Source: Bradyrhizobium tropiciagri | GTDB lineage: Bacteria; Pseudomonadota; Alphaproteobacteria; Rhizobiales; Xanthobacteraceae | Assembly: GCF_018130545.1 (NCBI RefSeq) | Contig: NZ_JAFCKF010000006.1 | Span: 434,001 to 498,000, forward strand | Length of the DNA: 64,000 bases | Reading direction: 5' to 3' | Part shown: positions 8,390-16,587 of the stretch, piece by piece | Position numbering within the stretch: the first letter of the stretch is position 1 | How the letters are laid out: every line of letters begins with the position of its first letter | Translations under genes and position numbers: made by a program | The notes under the pieces: model-generated | Seen by the model: the letters and a program-made list of their open reading frames with translations, nothing else | Told to the model about the DNA's origin: nothing | The model's database searches: none

Positions 8390-9370
8390 TCAGCTTCCCG
8401 GATGCAGGATCACCTTGCCCATTGCCTTGCGGCCGGCGAGTACCTTCAACGCTTCGGCAGTCTGCGACAGCGGGAAGGTGCGGTCGACATGCGAGGAGAT
8501 CTTGCCTTCCGCAGTCCACTGCACGAGCTTCTCGAGGTTCTTGCGGTTCTTCTCCGGGTTCTGCCGCGCCCACGCGCCCCAGAACACACCGCGGATATCG
8601 CAGCCCTTCAGCAGTGCGAGGTTGAGCGGAATCTTCGGAATGTCGCCGGCGGCAAAGCCGATCACCAGGAAGCGGCCTTCCCAGGCGGTCGAGCGCAGCG
8701 CCGCTTCGGCATAAGAACCACCGACCGGATCGAACACGATGTCGGCGCCCTTGCCGTCGGTCAGCTTGCGCAGGCCTTCTTTCAGATCTTCCTTCGCATA
8801 ATTCAGCGTCAGCTCGGCGCCGTGCTGCTTGGCGAAGGCGAGCTTCTCGTCCGACGAGGCGCAGGCGATCACCTTCAGGCCCATCAGTTTGCCGAGCTCG
8901 CACGCGGCGAGGCCGGTGCCGCCGGCGGCGCCGAGTACCGCGAGCGTCTCGCCCGGCTTCGGGCTGGCGCGATCTTCCAGCGCATGCAGCGCGGTGCCGT
9001 AGATGATGATGATCCCTGCCGCGCGATCGTAATCGAGACTGTCCGGAATCTTCACGATCGAATTCGCAGGCAGCGCGATCTTGTCGCGCGCGCCGTTGTG
9101 GCCGCATGATGCGACGACGCGGTCGCCGACCTTCAGATCGGTGACGCCCGCGCCGACGCTTTCGATCACGCCGGCGACTTCGGCGGCCGGCGAGAACGGG
9201 AACGGCGGCTTGATCTGGTACTTGCCCTGAATCATCAGGATGTCGAAGAAGTTCAGCGCCGCCGCCTTGATCGCGATCACGGCCTCGCCCGGGCCGGCCA
9301 CCGGATCGGGCACGTCAGCCAGCACGAGATCGTCGGGTTGACAGTATTGCGAGCAGAGGATGGCTTTCAT
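8390..9370 (-). CDS. NADPH:quinone oxidoreductase family protein (zinc-independent MDR)
   Basis: A 326-residue medium-chain dehydrogenase/reductase. The N-terminal GroES-like domain lacks the zinc-ligand cysteines of alcohol dehydrogenases, and the Rossmann domain carries LGAAGGTGLAACELGK near residue 145. These features place it with zeta-crystallin-like NAD(P)H:quinone reductases. The ATG at 9370 has AGG 7 nt upstream; a GTG at 9376 is the alternative. It is divergent from the SDR at 9460, with 89 nt between. The true substrate (quinone or enoyl compound) cannot be told from sequence. Confidence 0.87.
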   Translation of the reverse strand: MKAILCSQYCQPDDLVLADVPDPVAGPGEAVIAIKAAALNFFDILMIQGKYQIKPPFPFSPAAEVAGVIESVGAGVTDLKVGDRVVASCGHNGARDKIALPANSIVKIPDSLDYDRAAGIIIIYGTALHALEDRASPKPGETLAVLGAAGGTGLAACELGKLMGLKVIACASSDEKLAFAKQHGAELTLNYAKEDLKEGLRKLTDGKGADIVFDPVGGSYAEAALRSTAWEGRFLVIGFAAGDIPKIPLNLALLKGCDIRGVFWGAWARQNPEKNRKNLEKLVQWTAEGKISSHVDRTFPLSQTAEALKVLAGRKAMGKVILHPGS

Positions 9371-9459
9371 GGACACACCTGAGTTTCGGACGCAAAAGGA
9401 CTGAAAGCTTCATGCCGGATTTGCGGCGGAGCGACAATACAGTGCGGAGGGATCAAACT

Positions 9460-10299
9460 ATGTTTGAAAAAGGCCTGCTAGTGAAAAAGCGCATCCTGAT
9501 CACCGGCGGCGGCTCCGGTCTCGGCGCTGCGATGGGTCGACGCTTTGCCGAACTCGGTGCCGAATTGATCATTTGCGGCCGGCGCGAGGGGCTGCTGGAA
9601 GAAACCGCAGCGAAATTCCGCAGTGAGCTCGGCGCCAAGGTCTCCATCGCGCGCTGCGATATCCGCGACGGCGCTGCGGTCGAAGCGATGATGGACCAGA
9701 TCTGGCAGGACGCGCCGATCGACGTGCTGGTCAACAATGCTGCCGCAACCTTTATTGCGCAGAGCGAACATTTGTCATTCCGCGCGGCGGACGCGATCCT
9801 CGCGCCGACCCTGCATGGCACGATGTACTGCACGCTTGCCGCGGGCCGCCGCTGGATCGACGGCAAGCACAAGGGCGTGGTGCTCTCGATCCTCTCGACC
9901 TCGACGATTACCGGCCGCGCCTTCACGGTGCCGTCGTCGATGGCCAAGACCGCGGTGCTGGCGATGACCAAGAGCCTTGCCGTGGAATGGGGTCCGAAGG
10001 GCATCCGTACCGTGGCGATTGCGCCTGGCGCGTTCCCGACCGCAGGTGCGACCGGACAGCTGCGTCCCGAAGGGCGCAATGAGACCTGGTCGCATCGCAA
10101 CCCGCTCGGTCGCGCCGGCGAGCATTCCGAGCTCGCCAATCTCGCGAGCTTCCTGATCTCGGATCAGGCCGGCTACATCAATGGCGAGATGGTGGTGCAG
10201 GACGGCGGCTCGCATTTGCGTAGTTCCGGTGCCGAGGACCTGCTGCAATGGACCGATGCGCAGTGGGAGAGCCAGCGCGACGCGCGTGCCAAGGGATGA
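9460..10299 (+). CDS. SDR oxidoreductase resembling 2,4-dienoyl-CoA reductase
   Basis: A 279-residue short-chain dehydrogenase with the cofactor motif TGGGSGLG (about residues 14-21) and the structural NNAA motif. The usual catalytic Tyr of YxxxK is Ser159, with Lys163 retained (PSSMAK). The following SLAVEWGPKGIRTVAIAPG matches the pattern of peroxisomal-type 2,4-dienoyl-CoA reductases, which also lack that Tyr. Reduction of 2,4-dienoyl-CoA in unsaturated fatty acid oxidation is therefore a reasonable guess. The ATG at 9460 has GGAGG 9 nt upstream, which decides against the in-frame ATG at 9412. Confidence 0.82.
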   Translation: MFEKGLLVKKRILITGGGSGLGAAMGRRFAELGAELIICGRREGLLEETAAKFRSELGAKVSIARCDIRDGAAVEAMMDQIWQDAPIDVLVNNAAATFIAQSEHLSFRAADAILAPTLHGTMYCTLAAGRRWIDGKHKGVVLSILSTSTITGRAFTVPSSMAKTAVLAMTKSLAVEWGPKGIRTVAIAPGAFPTAGATGQLRPEGRNETWSHRNPLGRAGEHSELANLASFLISDQAGYINGEMVVQDGGSHLRSSGAEDLLQWTDAQWESQRDARAKG

Positions 10300-10484
10300 A
10301 AGGAGATGACGCGGAGCTGATCGGCGAGAACAAGCGCTGAGGTGCGGCAACGCGTGTACGGCTTTTGGCTGACGCGTGGCCGCGCCTGACTGCCTTCCCA
10401 AAAAAACGTTTCCCGGTTATCCATCCGAGCCGGCGGAGGGGGAATCGCCGGGCCATCTTGCAGTCACAATGATGGGGGAACCAG

Positions 10485-11072
10485 TTGGCTGTGCGGCAGA
10501 TTCTGACATCATTGGCGGCTTGTGGTCTGTGCGGGATCATCACCCTTGCACCAACGCAGGCTGCACCCAAAAAGGACGCGGCCAAGCCGGCGCCTTCGGC
10601 GGCCGCGGCTGCGGCAGGCGGCGCGGAGCCGACGCTGATCGGGCAATTCGGGACCTGGGGCGCCTACACCGCCTCTCCCAACGGCAAGAAGGTGTGCTTT
10701 GCGCTCGCCAAGCCGGCGTCGTCGAAGACCAATCCGGCGAACCGGCCGCGCGATCCGGCCTATGCCTTCATCTCCACGCGCCCGGCAGAGAAGGTCGTCA
10801 ACGAAGTCTCGATCATGATCGGCTACACCGTGAAGCCGGGCTCGGAATCGACGCTGCAGGTCGGCGGCGGTACTTATGCGATGTACACGCAGGGTGACGG
10901 CCTCTGGATCAAGAATGCGGCCGAAGAGGAGCGGATGGTGGAAGCCATGCGCAAATCGGCCGATCTGACGGTAAAAGCCGTCTCGGCGAAGGGCACCGAG
11001 ACGATCGATACTTTCTCGCTGAAGGGTCTGGCGCAGGCGCTCGACCGGCTGGGGTCGGACTGCCGGCGCTAG
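10485..11072 (+). CDS. Invasion-associated locus B (IalB) family secreted protein
   Basis: A 195-residue protein with a signal peptide (ILTSLAACGLCGIITLAPTQA) and an IalB-type domain: FGTWGAYTASPNGKKVCFAL, then NRPRDPAYAFISTRP, ending in a C-terminal SDCRR. IalB proteins are periplasmic or outer-membrane-associated and common in Rhizobiales; they have a beta-sandwich fold, and their role outside Bartonella is unclear. The start is a TTG at 10485 preceded by GGGGGA; a GTG two codons later is possible. The Ala/Lys/Pro-rich segment after cleavage is low complexity. A hairpin at 11126-11153 follows before rlmN. Confidence 0.82.
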   Translation: MAVRQILTSLAACGLCGIITLAPTQAAPKKDAAKPAPSAAAAAAGGAEPTLIGQFGTWGAYTASPNGKKVCFALAKPASSKTNPANRPRDPAYAFISTRPAEKVVNEVSIMIGYTVKPGSESTLQVGGGTYAMYTQGDGLWIKNAAEEERMVEAMRKSADLTVKAVSAKGTETIDTFSLKGLAQALDRLGSDCRR

Positions 11073-11125
11073 CCCGCGATCCGGCCAACAAAGTCCGCTC
11101 AGGGACACAAAATCGAGGTATTTGG

Positions 11126-11153
11126 AGGCTTTCCAGCACCGGCTGGAAGGCCT
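11126..11153 (+). promoter_or_regulatory. Hairpin just upstream of rlmN
   Basis: The stem AGGCTTTCCAGC pairs with GCTGGAAGGCCT (one G-T wobble) around a 4-nt loop. It ends 12 nt before the rlmN ATG. There is no T run, so it is not a typical terminator. It could end ialB transcripts with Rho, stabilise RNA, or affect rlmN translation. Confidence 0.5.
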
Positions 11154-11165
11154 ATTTGAGGTTTC

Positions 11166-12380
11166 ATGACCGACACCGTGACCACCAAGGCCGTGTCCGG
11201 CGCCAGCGCGCTGGTCGAGAAGGTTCCGCTCGAGACCTATGTGCCGCCGGCCAAGCCGTCGCTGATCGGGCTGTCGCGCGCCGAGATATCAGATCGCCTG
11301 GGCGAGATCGGGGTGCAGGCAGGCCAGCGCAAGATGCGCACCCAGCAGCTCTGGAACTGGATGTATTTCCGCGGCGCCAAGAACTTCGCCGAGATGACCA
11401 ACGTCTCGAAGGACATGCGCGCCGAGCTCGAGAAACATTTTACCGTCGACCGCCCCGAAGTGGTCGCCGAGCAGATATCCAATGACGGCACGCGCAAATG
11501 GCTGCTGCGGCTGCCGAGCGGCGACAAGGCCGAACGGCCGCACGAGGTCGAGTGTGTCTACATCCCCGAGACCGATCGCGGCACGCTCTGTGTGTCCTCG
11601 CAGGTCGGCTGCACGCTGAATTGCTCGTTCTGTCACACCGGCACGCAGCGGCTGGTGCGCAACCTCACCGCCGGCGAGATCGTCGGCCAGGTGATGGTGG
11701 CACGCGACCGGCTCAACGACTGGGCCGATCGCGAGGACGGCACCCGCCGCGTCACCAACATCGTGATGATGGGGATGGGCGAGCCGCTGTACAATTTCGA
11801 CGCGGTGCGCGACGCGCTGCTGATCGTCGGCGACAATGAAGGCATCGGCATTTCGCGCCGCCGCATCACGCTGTCGACTTCGGGCGTGGTGCCGAACATC
11901 AAGCGGACGGGCGACGAGATCGGCGTGATGCTCGCGATCTCGCTGCACGCAGTGCGCGACGAGCTGCGCAACGAGCTGGTGCCGCTGAACCGCAAATATC
12001 CGATCAAGGAATTGCTGCAGGCTTGCCGCGACTATCCCGGCGCCTCGAACGCGCGGCGCATCACCTTCGAATACGTGATGCTCAAGGGCGTCAACGATTC
12101 GCTCGATGACGCCAGGCTGCTGGTGAAGCTGCTGAAGGGCATTCCGGCCAAGATCAACCTGATCCCGTTCAATCCGTGGCCGGGCACCGCCTACGAATGC
12201 TCGGACTGGGAGCAGATCGAAAAGTTCTCCGAGTACATCTTCAACGCCGGCTATTCCTCGCCGGTGCGCACGCCGCGTGGCCGCGACATCCTCGCCGCCT
12301 GCGGCCAGCTCAAGTCGGAGACCGAAAAGCTCTCCGCCCGCGAGCGTCAGGCGCTGCGCGCGATGGCGATGACGGATTAG
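11166..12380 (+). CDS. rlmN: 23S rRNA (adenine-2503-C2)/tRNA A37 methyltransferase RlmN
   Basis: A 404-residue radical-SAM enzyme that methylates C2 of A2503 in 23S rRNA and A37 in some tRNAs. The [4Fe-4S] ligands are Cys149, Cys153 and Cys156 (CTLNCSFC). The methyl-transfer pair is Cys142 (TLCVSS) and Cys379 (LAACGQ), both present. The SAM-binding GMGEPLYN and the C-terminal [10 protein letters not shown] are intact. The N-terminal extension of about 20 residues is poorly conserved. The gene is preceded by a stable hairpin and followed by a dispersed palindromic element. Confidence 0.97.
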   Translation: MTDTVTTKAVSGASALVEKVPLETYVPPAKPSLIGLSRAEISDRLGEIGVQAGQRKMRTQQLWNWMYFRGAKNFAEMTNVSKDMRAELEKHFTVDRPEVVAEQISNDGTRKWLLRLPSGDKAERPHEVECVYIPETDRGTLCVSSQVGCTLNCSFCHTGTQRLVRNLTAGEIVGQVMVARDRLNDWADREDGTRRVTNIVMMGMGEPLYNFDAVRDALLIVGDNEGIGISRRRITLSTSGVVPNIKRTGDEIGVMLAISLHAVRDELRNELVPLNRKYPIKELLQACRDYPGASNARRITFEYVMLKGVNDSLDDARLLVKLLKGIPAKINLIPFNPWPGTAYECSDWEQIEKFSEYIFNAGYSSPVRTPRGRDILAACGQLKSETEKLSARERQALRAMAMTD

Positions 12381-12427
12381 GGCATGATCCCGAAAAGTGG
12401 AATCCGGTTTTCGGACAGGATCATGCC
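12381..12427. repeat. RIME-like dispersed palindromic element
   Basis: Starts GGCATGATCC, contains gaaaagtgg...ccggttttc as inner arms, and ends GGATCATGCC. This matches the short palindromic intergenic elements reported from Rhizobiales genomes. It lies immediately after the rlmN stop. Only one copy is seen in this window. Confidence 0.7.
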
Positions 12428-12445
12428 CACTCAAACGAGAATCAA

Positions 12446-12931
12446 ATGGCCTTGATCGGCCGGCTGTTCGTCGTCGCCTTCGGCTTCCTGATGGCCTGCT
12501 TCGTGGCAGGGATCATCGTGGTGGTCGCGGTGTTGTATCCCGAGATCAGCGATTTCGGCGGCCAGATCGACCAGAGCGCGATCGATATCGTGCTCGGTTT
12601 CGGCTTCATCTTCATCTCGGGCTTTGCGCTGCTTCCGGCGCTGATCGTGGTGTTGATCACCGAGGCGTTCTACATCCGCAGCGTGCTGGCCTATGCGGTC
12701 GGCGGCGCAATCGTCGGCGCGGCCTGCTATCTCGGCCTGATCCCGTTCGATCCCGATACGGTCCAGTTCCACGGCATCGTGCGCCGGCACATGGAGATCA
12801 TGACCGGCGCCGGCATCGTCGCGGGCCTGGTCTACTGGCTGATCGCCGGCCGCAGCGCCGGCGCCTGGCGCGAGCCGCGGCGCCCCTTGCGGCCGCCGCC
12901 ACCATTGCCGTCGCAATCGCCGCAGCCGTGA
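12446..12931 (+). CDS. Small integral membrane protein, function unknown
   Basis: A 161-residue protein with four predicted membrane helices: GRLFVVAFGFLMACFVAGIIVVVAVLY, the region around IVLGFGFIFISGFALLPALIVV, AVGGAIVGAACYLGLI, and GAGIVAGLVYWLIAG. The C-terminus is a short Pro-rich tail. The ATG at 12446 is used because the hydrophobic N-terminus starts there; longer frames run back into rlmN. No family is recognised, but proteins of this build follow rlmN in related genomes as far as I recall, so this is weak support. It is followed by a PAP2 phosphatase 83 nt later. Confidence 0.72.
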   Translation: MALIGRLFVVAFGFLMACFVAGIIVVVAVLYPEISDFGGQIDQSAIDIVLGFGFIFISGFALLPALIVVLITEAFYIRSVLAYAVGGAIVGAACYLGLIPFDPDTVQFHGIVRRHMEIMTGAGIVAGLVYWLIAGRSAGAWREPRRPLRPPPPLPSQSPQP

Positions 12932-13014
12932 TGCCATTCTCACCCTCCCCCTCCAGGGGGTAAGGCAAGCCGACGCACTTTTCATGCCCCGCCGCCTCGG
13001 CTAAACCGCGCGCC

Positions 13015-13797
13015 ATGAACCGGACCGGACTTTTCATCGCGCTGGCGCTGGCGCTCGTCATCTGCATCCTGTTCGGGCTCTATCCCGAACTCGACTTGAA
13101 GCTCGCCGCGCTGTTCTACGACGCCGCGCAGCACACCTTCCCCGTGAAGCTCGACGCGGTGGCGCAGTTCGCGCGCGATGCGGCGATGTGGATCGCCTGG
13201 GCGCTGGTGCTGCCGGCGATCGTGACCATCGTCTGGAAATTCATCCGACCGGACCGGCCGATGCTGATGTCCGGCCGCGCCGCGGTGTTCCTGCTCACCA
13301 CGATGCTGCTCTCGGCCGGCGTGCTGACCAATTTCACCTTCAAGAATTATTGGGGCCGGCCGCGGCCGGTGTTCGTGACGCAGTTCGGCGGCGACCTGCA
13401 ATTCATGCCGTGGTGGGATCCGCGCGGCGGTTGCCCGCGCAATTGCTCGTTCTTCTCCGGCGAGGGCGCGACCGCGTTCTGGACCTACGCGCCGGCGGCG
13501 CTGACGCCGCCCGCCTGGCGGCCGCTGGCCTTTGCAGGCGCCACCGTGTTCGGCATCGTCACCAGCGCCCTTCGGATGGCCTTTGGCGGCCATTTCTTCA
13601 CCGACGTCGCGATCGCGGGTCTGGTGTCGTTCTTCACGGTCTGGCTGTTCTACGCGCTGATCTACCGCTGGGCCGCGACCCGGCTGACCGACGCCCAGGT
13701 CGATGCCGCGCTGACGCGGCTGGCGATGCCCGGCTACCGGTGGATGCAGCGCTGGCGCCGGGGCGGCCGGGCGGAGCCGAGCCGACCCGAAGCCTGA
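13015..13797 (+). CDS. PAP2-family phosphatase with altered motif 2
   Basis: A 260-residue membrane phosphatase of the PAP2/haloperoxidase superfamily with about five or six membrane segments. Motif 1 is intact (KNYWGRPRP), and motif 3 keeps R-x5-H193-x3-D (RMAFGGHFFTD). Motif 2 reads FSGE150 instead of PSGH, so the usual general-acid His is replaced by Glu. Members act on lipid phosphates such as undecaprenyl diphosphate or lipid A phosphates. The active site faces the periplasm. The substrate is undetermined. It lies 90 nt upstream of argG on the same strand. Confidence 0.85.
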   Translation: MNRTGLFIALALALVICILFGLYPELDLKLAALFYDAAQHTFPVKLDAVAQFARDAAMWIAWALVLPAIVTIVWKFIRPDRPMLMSGRAAVFLLTTMLLSAGVLTNFTFKNYWGRPRPVFVTQFGGDLQFMPWWDPRGGCPRNCSFFSGEGATAFWTYAPAALTPPAWRPLAFAGATVFGIVTSALRMAFGGHFFTDVAIAGLVSFFTVWLFYALIYRWAATRLTDAQVDAALTRLAMPGYRWMQRWRRGGRAEPSRPEA

Positions 13798-13839
13798 TTT
13801 GGGCCTGATTAAAGGCGTGCCCCGGCTCCGGAAATTTGA

Positions 13840-15225
<1,386 letters not shown>

Positions 15226-15243
15226 GGCGACGCTCTTTCACCT

Positions 15244-15376
15244 CGTCGTCCCGGGCAAGCGCAGCGCGACCCGGGACTCATAACCACGACCGTCAGTTGT
15301 TGCGCACGCTGGGGCCCCGGTTCGCGCAACAACAACTCTCTGTGGTTATGGGTCCCTGCTTTCGCAGGGACGACGC
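15244..15376. repeat. Dispersed 'gtcgtcccgg...ccgggacgac' inverted repeat, copy 1
   Basis: Outer arms cgtcgtcccggg and agggacgacg plus inner arms cataaccac and gtggttatg enclose a variable centre with a second hairpin (gttgttgcgc/gcgcaacaac). The same design recurs at 20637-20760, 36945-37078 and 41018-41137. Copies sit after gene ends, which fits a REP-like or terminator-like role. Confidence 0.8.
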
Positions 15377-15392
15377 GCGGTGAGAGGCTGGG

Positions 15393-15980
15393 CTACTTCA
15401 CCCTGAGCGCATCCAAGAGCGAACGAAACGCCCGCGCGTAGTCGGTGCCGGTCTTGCCGATATCCGGTCCCGCCGACACCGCGACCGCGGCTTCCGTCAC
15501 CGCGCCGAGCAGCAGCCGCGCCAACGGCTCGATCGGCTGCTTGGCGATCACGCCGGCATCCATCGCCGCCGCCAGCGCGCGCGGAAACTTGCCGCCGAAA
15601 TGCTTGGCGTCGATCTCGCGCCAGCGTTCCCAGCCGAGCACCGCGGGGCCATCGCGCAAAATGATCTGCCCGGTCGGACCTTTCGAGCACGCCGCGAAAT
15701 AGCCCTGCGTTCCCGCCGCCATCGCCGCGAGCGGATCGTTCTCGGCGCGCGAGATGCGGTCGAGATCGGCGACGAGGTCGATCGAGACCTGCTCGAACAC
15801 CGCCTCGAACACCGCCTCCTTGGTCGCGAAGTGATGATAGACCGCGCCTTTTGCAACCCGCGCGCCGCTGGCGATGTCGTCCATCGTTGCAGCCGCAAAG
15901 CCGCGCTCACCAAAGATGCGCCGCGCCGCCTTGACGATTGATGCTCTGGTCTTCTCGCGCCGTTCGGCCTGGGTTGCCAT
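15393..15980 (-). CDS. TetR family transcriptional regulator
   Basis: A 195-residue repressor with an N-terminal TetR helix-turn-helix (about residues 14-60: IFGERGFAAATMDDIAS, then KGAVYHHFATKEAVFEAVF) and a C-terminal ligand domain. The C-terminus includes a TetR_C-like helix rich in Ala. It is divergent from an NTF2-like gene; two palindromes between them (16023-16062) are the obvious operators, so it probably represses both genes. The inducer is unknown. Confidence 0.92.
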   Translation of the reverse strand: MATQAERREKTRASIVKAARRIFGERGFAAATMDDIASGARVAKGAVYHHFATKEAVFEAVFEQVSIDLVADLDRISRAENDPLAAMAAGTQGYFAACSKGPTGQIILRDGPAVLGWERWREIDAKHFGGKFPRALAAAMDAGVIAKQPIEPLARLLLGAVTEAAVAVSAGPDIGKTGTDYARAFRSLLDALRVK

Positions 15981-16022
15981 CCTCCATCTCTAGCTCAGGT
16001 TCCGCACCGGCGCCAGTTGACT

Positions 16023-16062
16023 TACCGACTGTCAGTCGATAAATACCGACCACCAGTCGGTA
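16023..16062. promoter_or_regulatory. Two tandem TetR operators
   Basis: Site 1 (16023-16041) is TACCGAC-N5-GTCGATA and site 2 (16044-16062) is TACCGAC-N5-GTCGGTA. Site 2 is a perfect palindrome; site 1 has one mismatch. Their centres are 21 bp apart, two helical turns, so two dimers could bind the same face. Site 2 ends 14 nt before the NTF2-like ATG, which would block its transcription or translation start. Confidence 0.8.
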
Positions 16063-16076
16063 AATGGAGAGAGCCC

Positions 16077-16442
16077 ATGCCCTCGCTCAAGACACTGCAA
16101 GCCTTCGCTGACACGGTCGAATCCAACGACCATGTCGGCGCCATCAGGAATTTCTACTCGGCCGATGCCCGCACCCAGGAGAACGACGGCGAGTGGCGTG
16201 TTGGTCGTGAAGCTCTCGCGGCGCGCGAGGCGGCGGTGCTGGCCGCGGTCTCCGGCGTGAAGACCACGCGGCTTGGGCCGCTGTTCGTCGACGGCGATCA
16301 CTCCGCGATCTGCTGGCGATTCGAGTTCACCGGCAAGGACGGCAAGGTCCGCAGCATGGAGGAAGTCGCCTGGCAGACCTGGCGCGGCGAGGAGCTGATC
16401 GAGGAGCGCTTCTTCTACGATCCGGCGCAGATGGCGCGCTGA
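16077..16442 (+). CDS. NTF2/SnoaL-like protein
   Basis: A 121-residue single-domain protein with the NTF2/SnoaL cone fold signature: FADTVESNDHVGAIRNFYSADA near the N-terminus, then AICWRFEFTGKDGKV and EEVAWQTWRGEELIEERFFYDP at the C-terminus. Related proteins include isomerases, hydrolases and ligand-binding proteins, so activity cannot be assigned. The ATG at 16077 is preceded by GGAGAGAGCC. An upstream ATG-free extension to 16017 would run through the operators and is rejected. It is probably the main target of the divergent TetR. Confidence 0.85.
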   Translation: MPSLKTLQAFADTVESNDHVGAIRNFYSADARTQENDGEWRVGREALAAREAAVLAAVSGVKTTRLGPLFVDGDHSAICWRFEFTGKDGKVRSMEEVAWQTWRGEELIEERFFYDPAQMAR

Positions 16443-16537
16443 CGCCGGCGGCGCTGCGCATTGATGCTCCGCTCCCTCTCCCCGCAAGCGGGGCGAGGTA
16501 AGGCAAAGCCCGTTTGCCATTGCGGCACCAAAAACGA

Positions 16538-16565
16538 AAATGGCCGGGATCGCTCCCGGCCATTT
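16538..16565 (-). terminator. Rho-independent terminator of the OmpA gene
   Basis: A perfect 11-bp stem (AAATGGCCGGG/CCCGGCCATTT) with a 6-nt loop. On the minus strand it is followed by TTCGTTTTT, giving the U-rich tail. It lies 22 nt after the OmpA stop codon. Confidence 0.88.
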
Positions 16566-16587
16566 GGTCTCGTGATGTCGCGCCGGC

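Noticed and set aside
15244-15376. Possible CRISPR or tRNA in the repeat-rich gaps
   Set aside because: The repeats are single inverted copies with no regularly spaced direct repeats and no cloverleaf.
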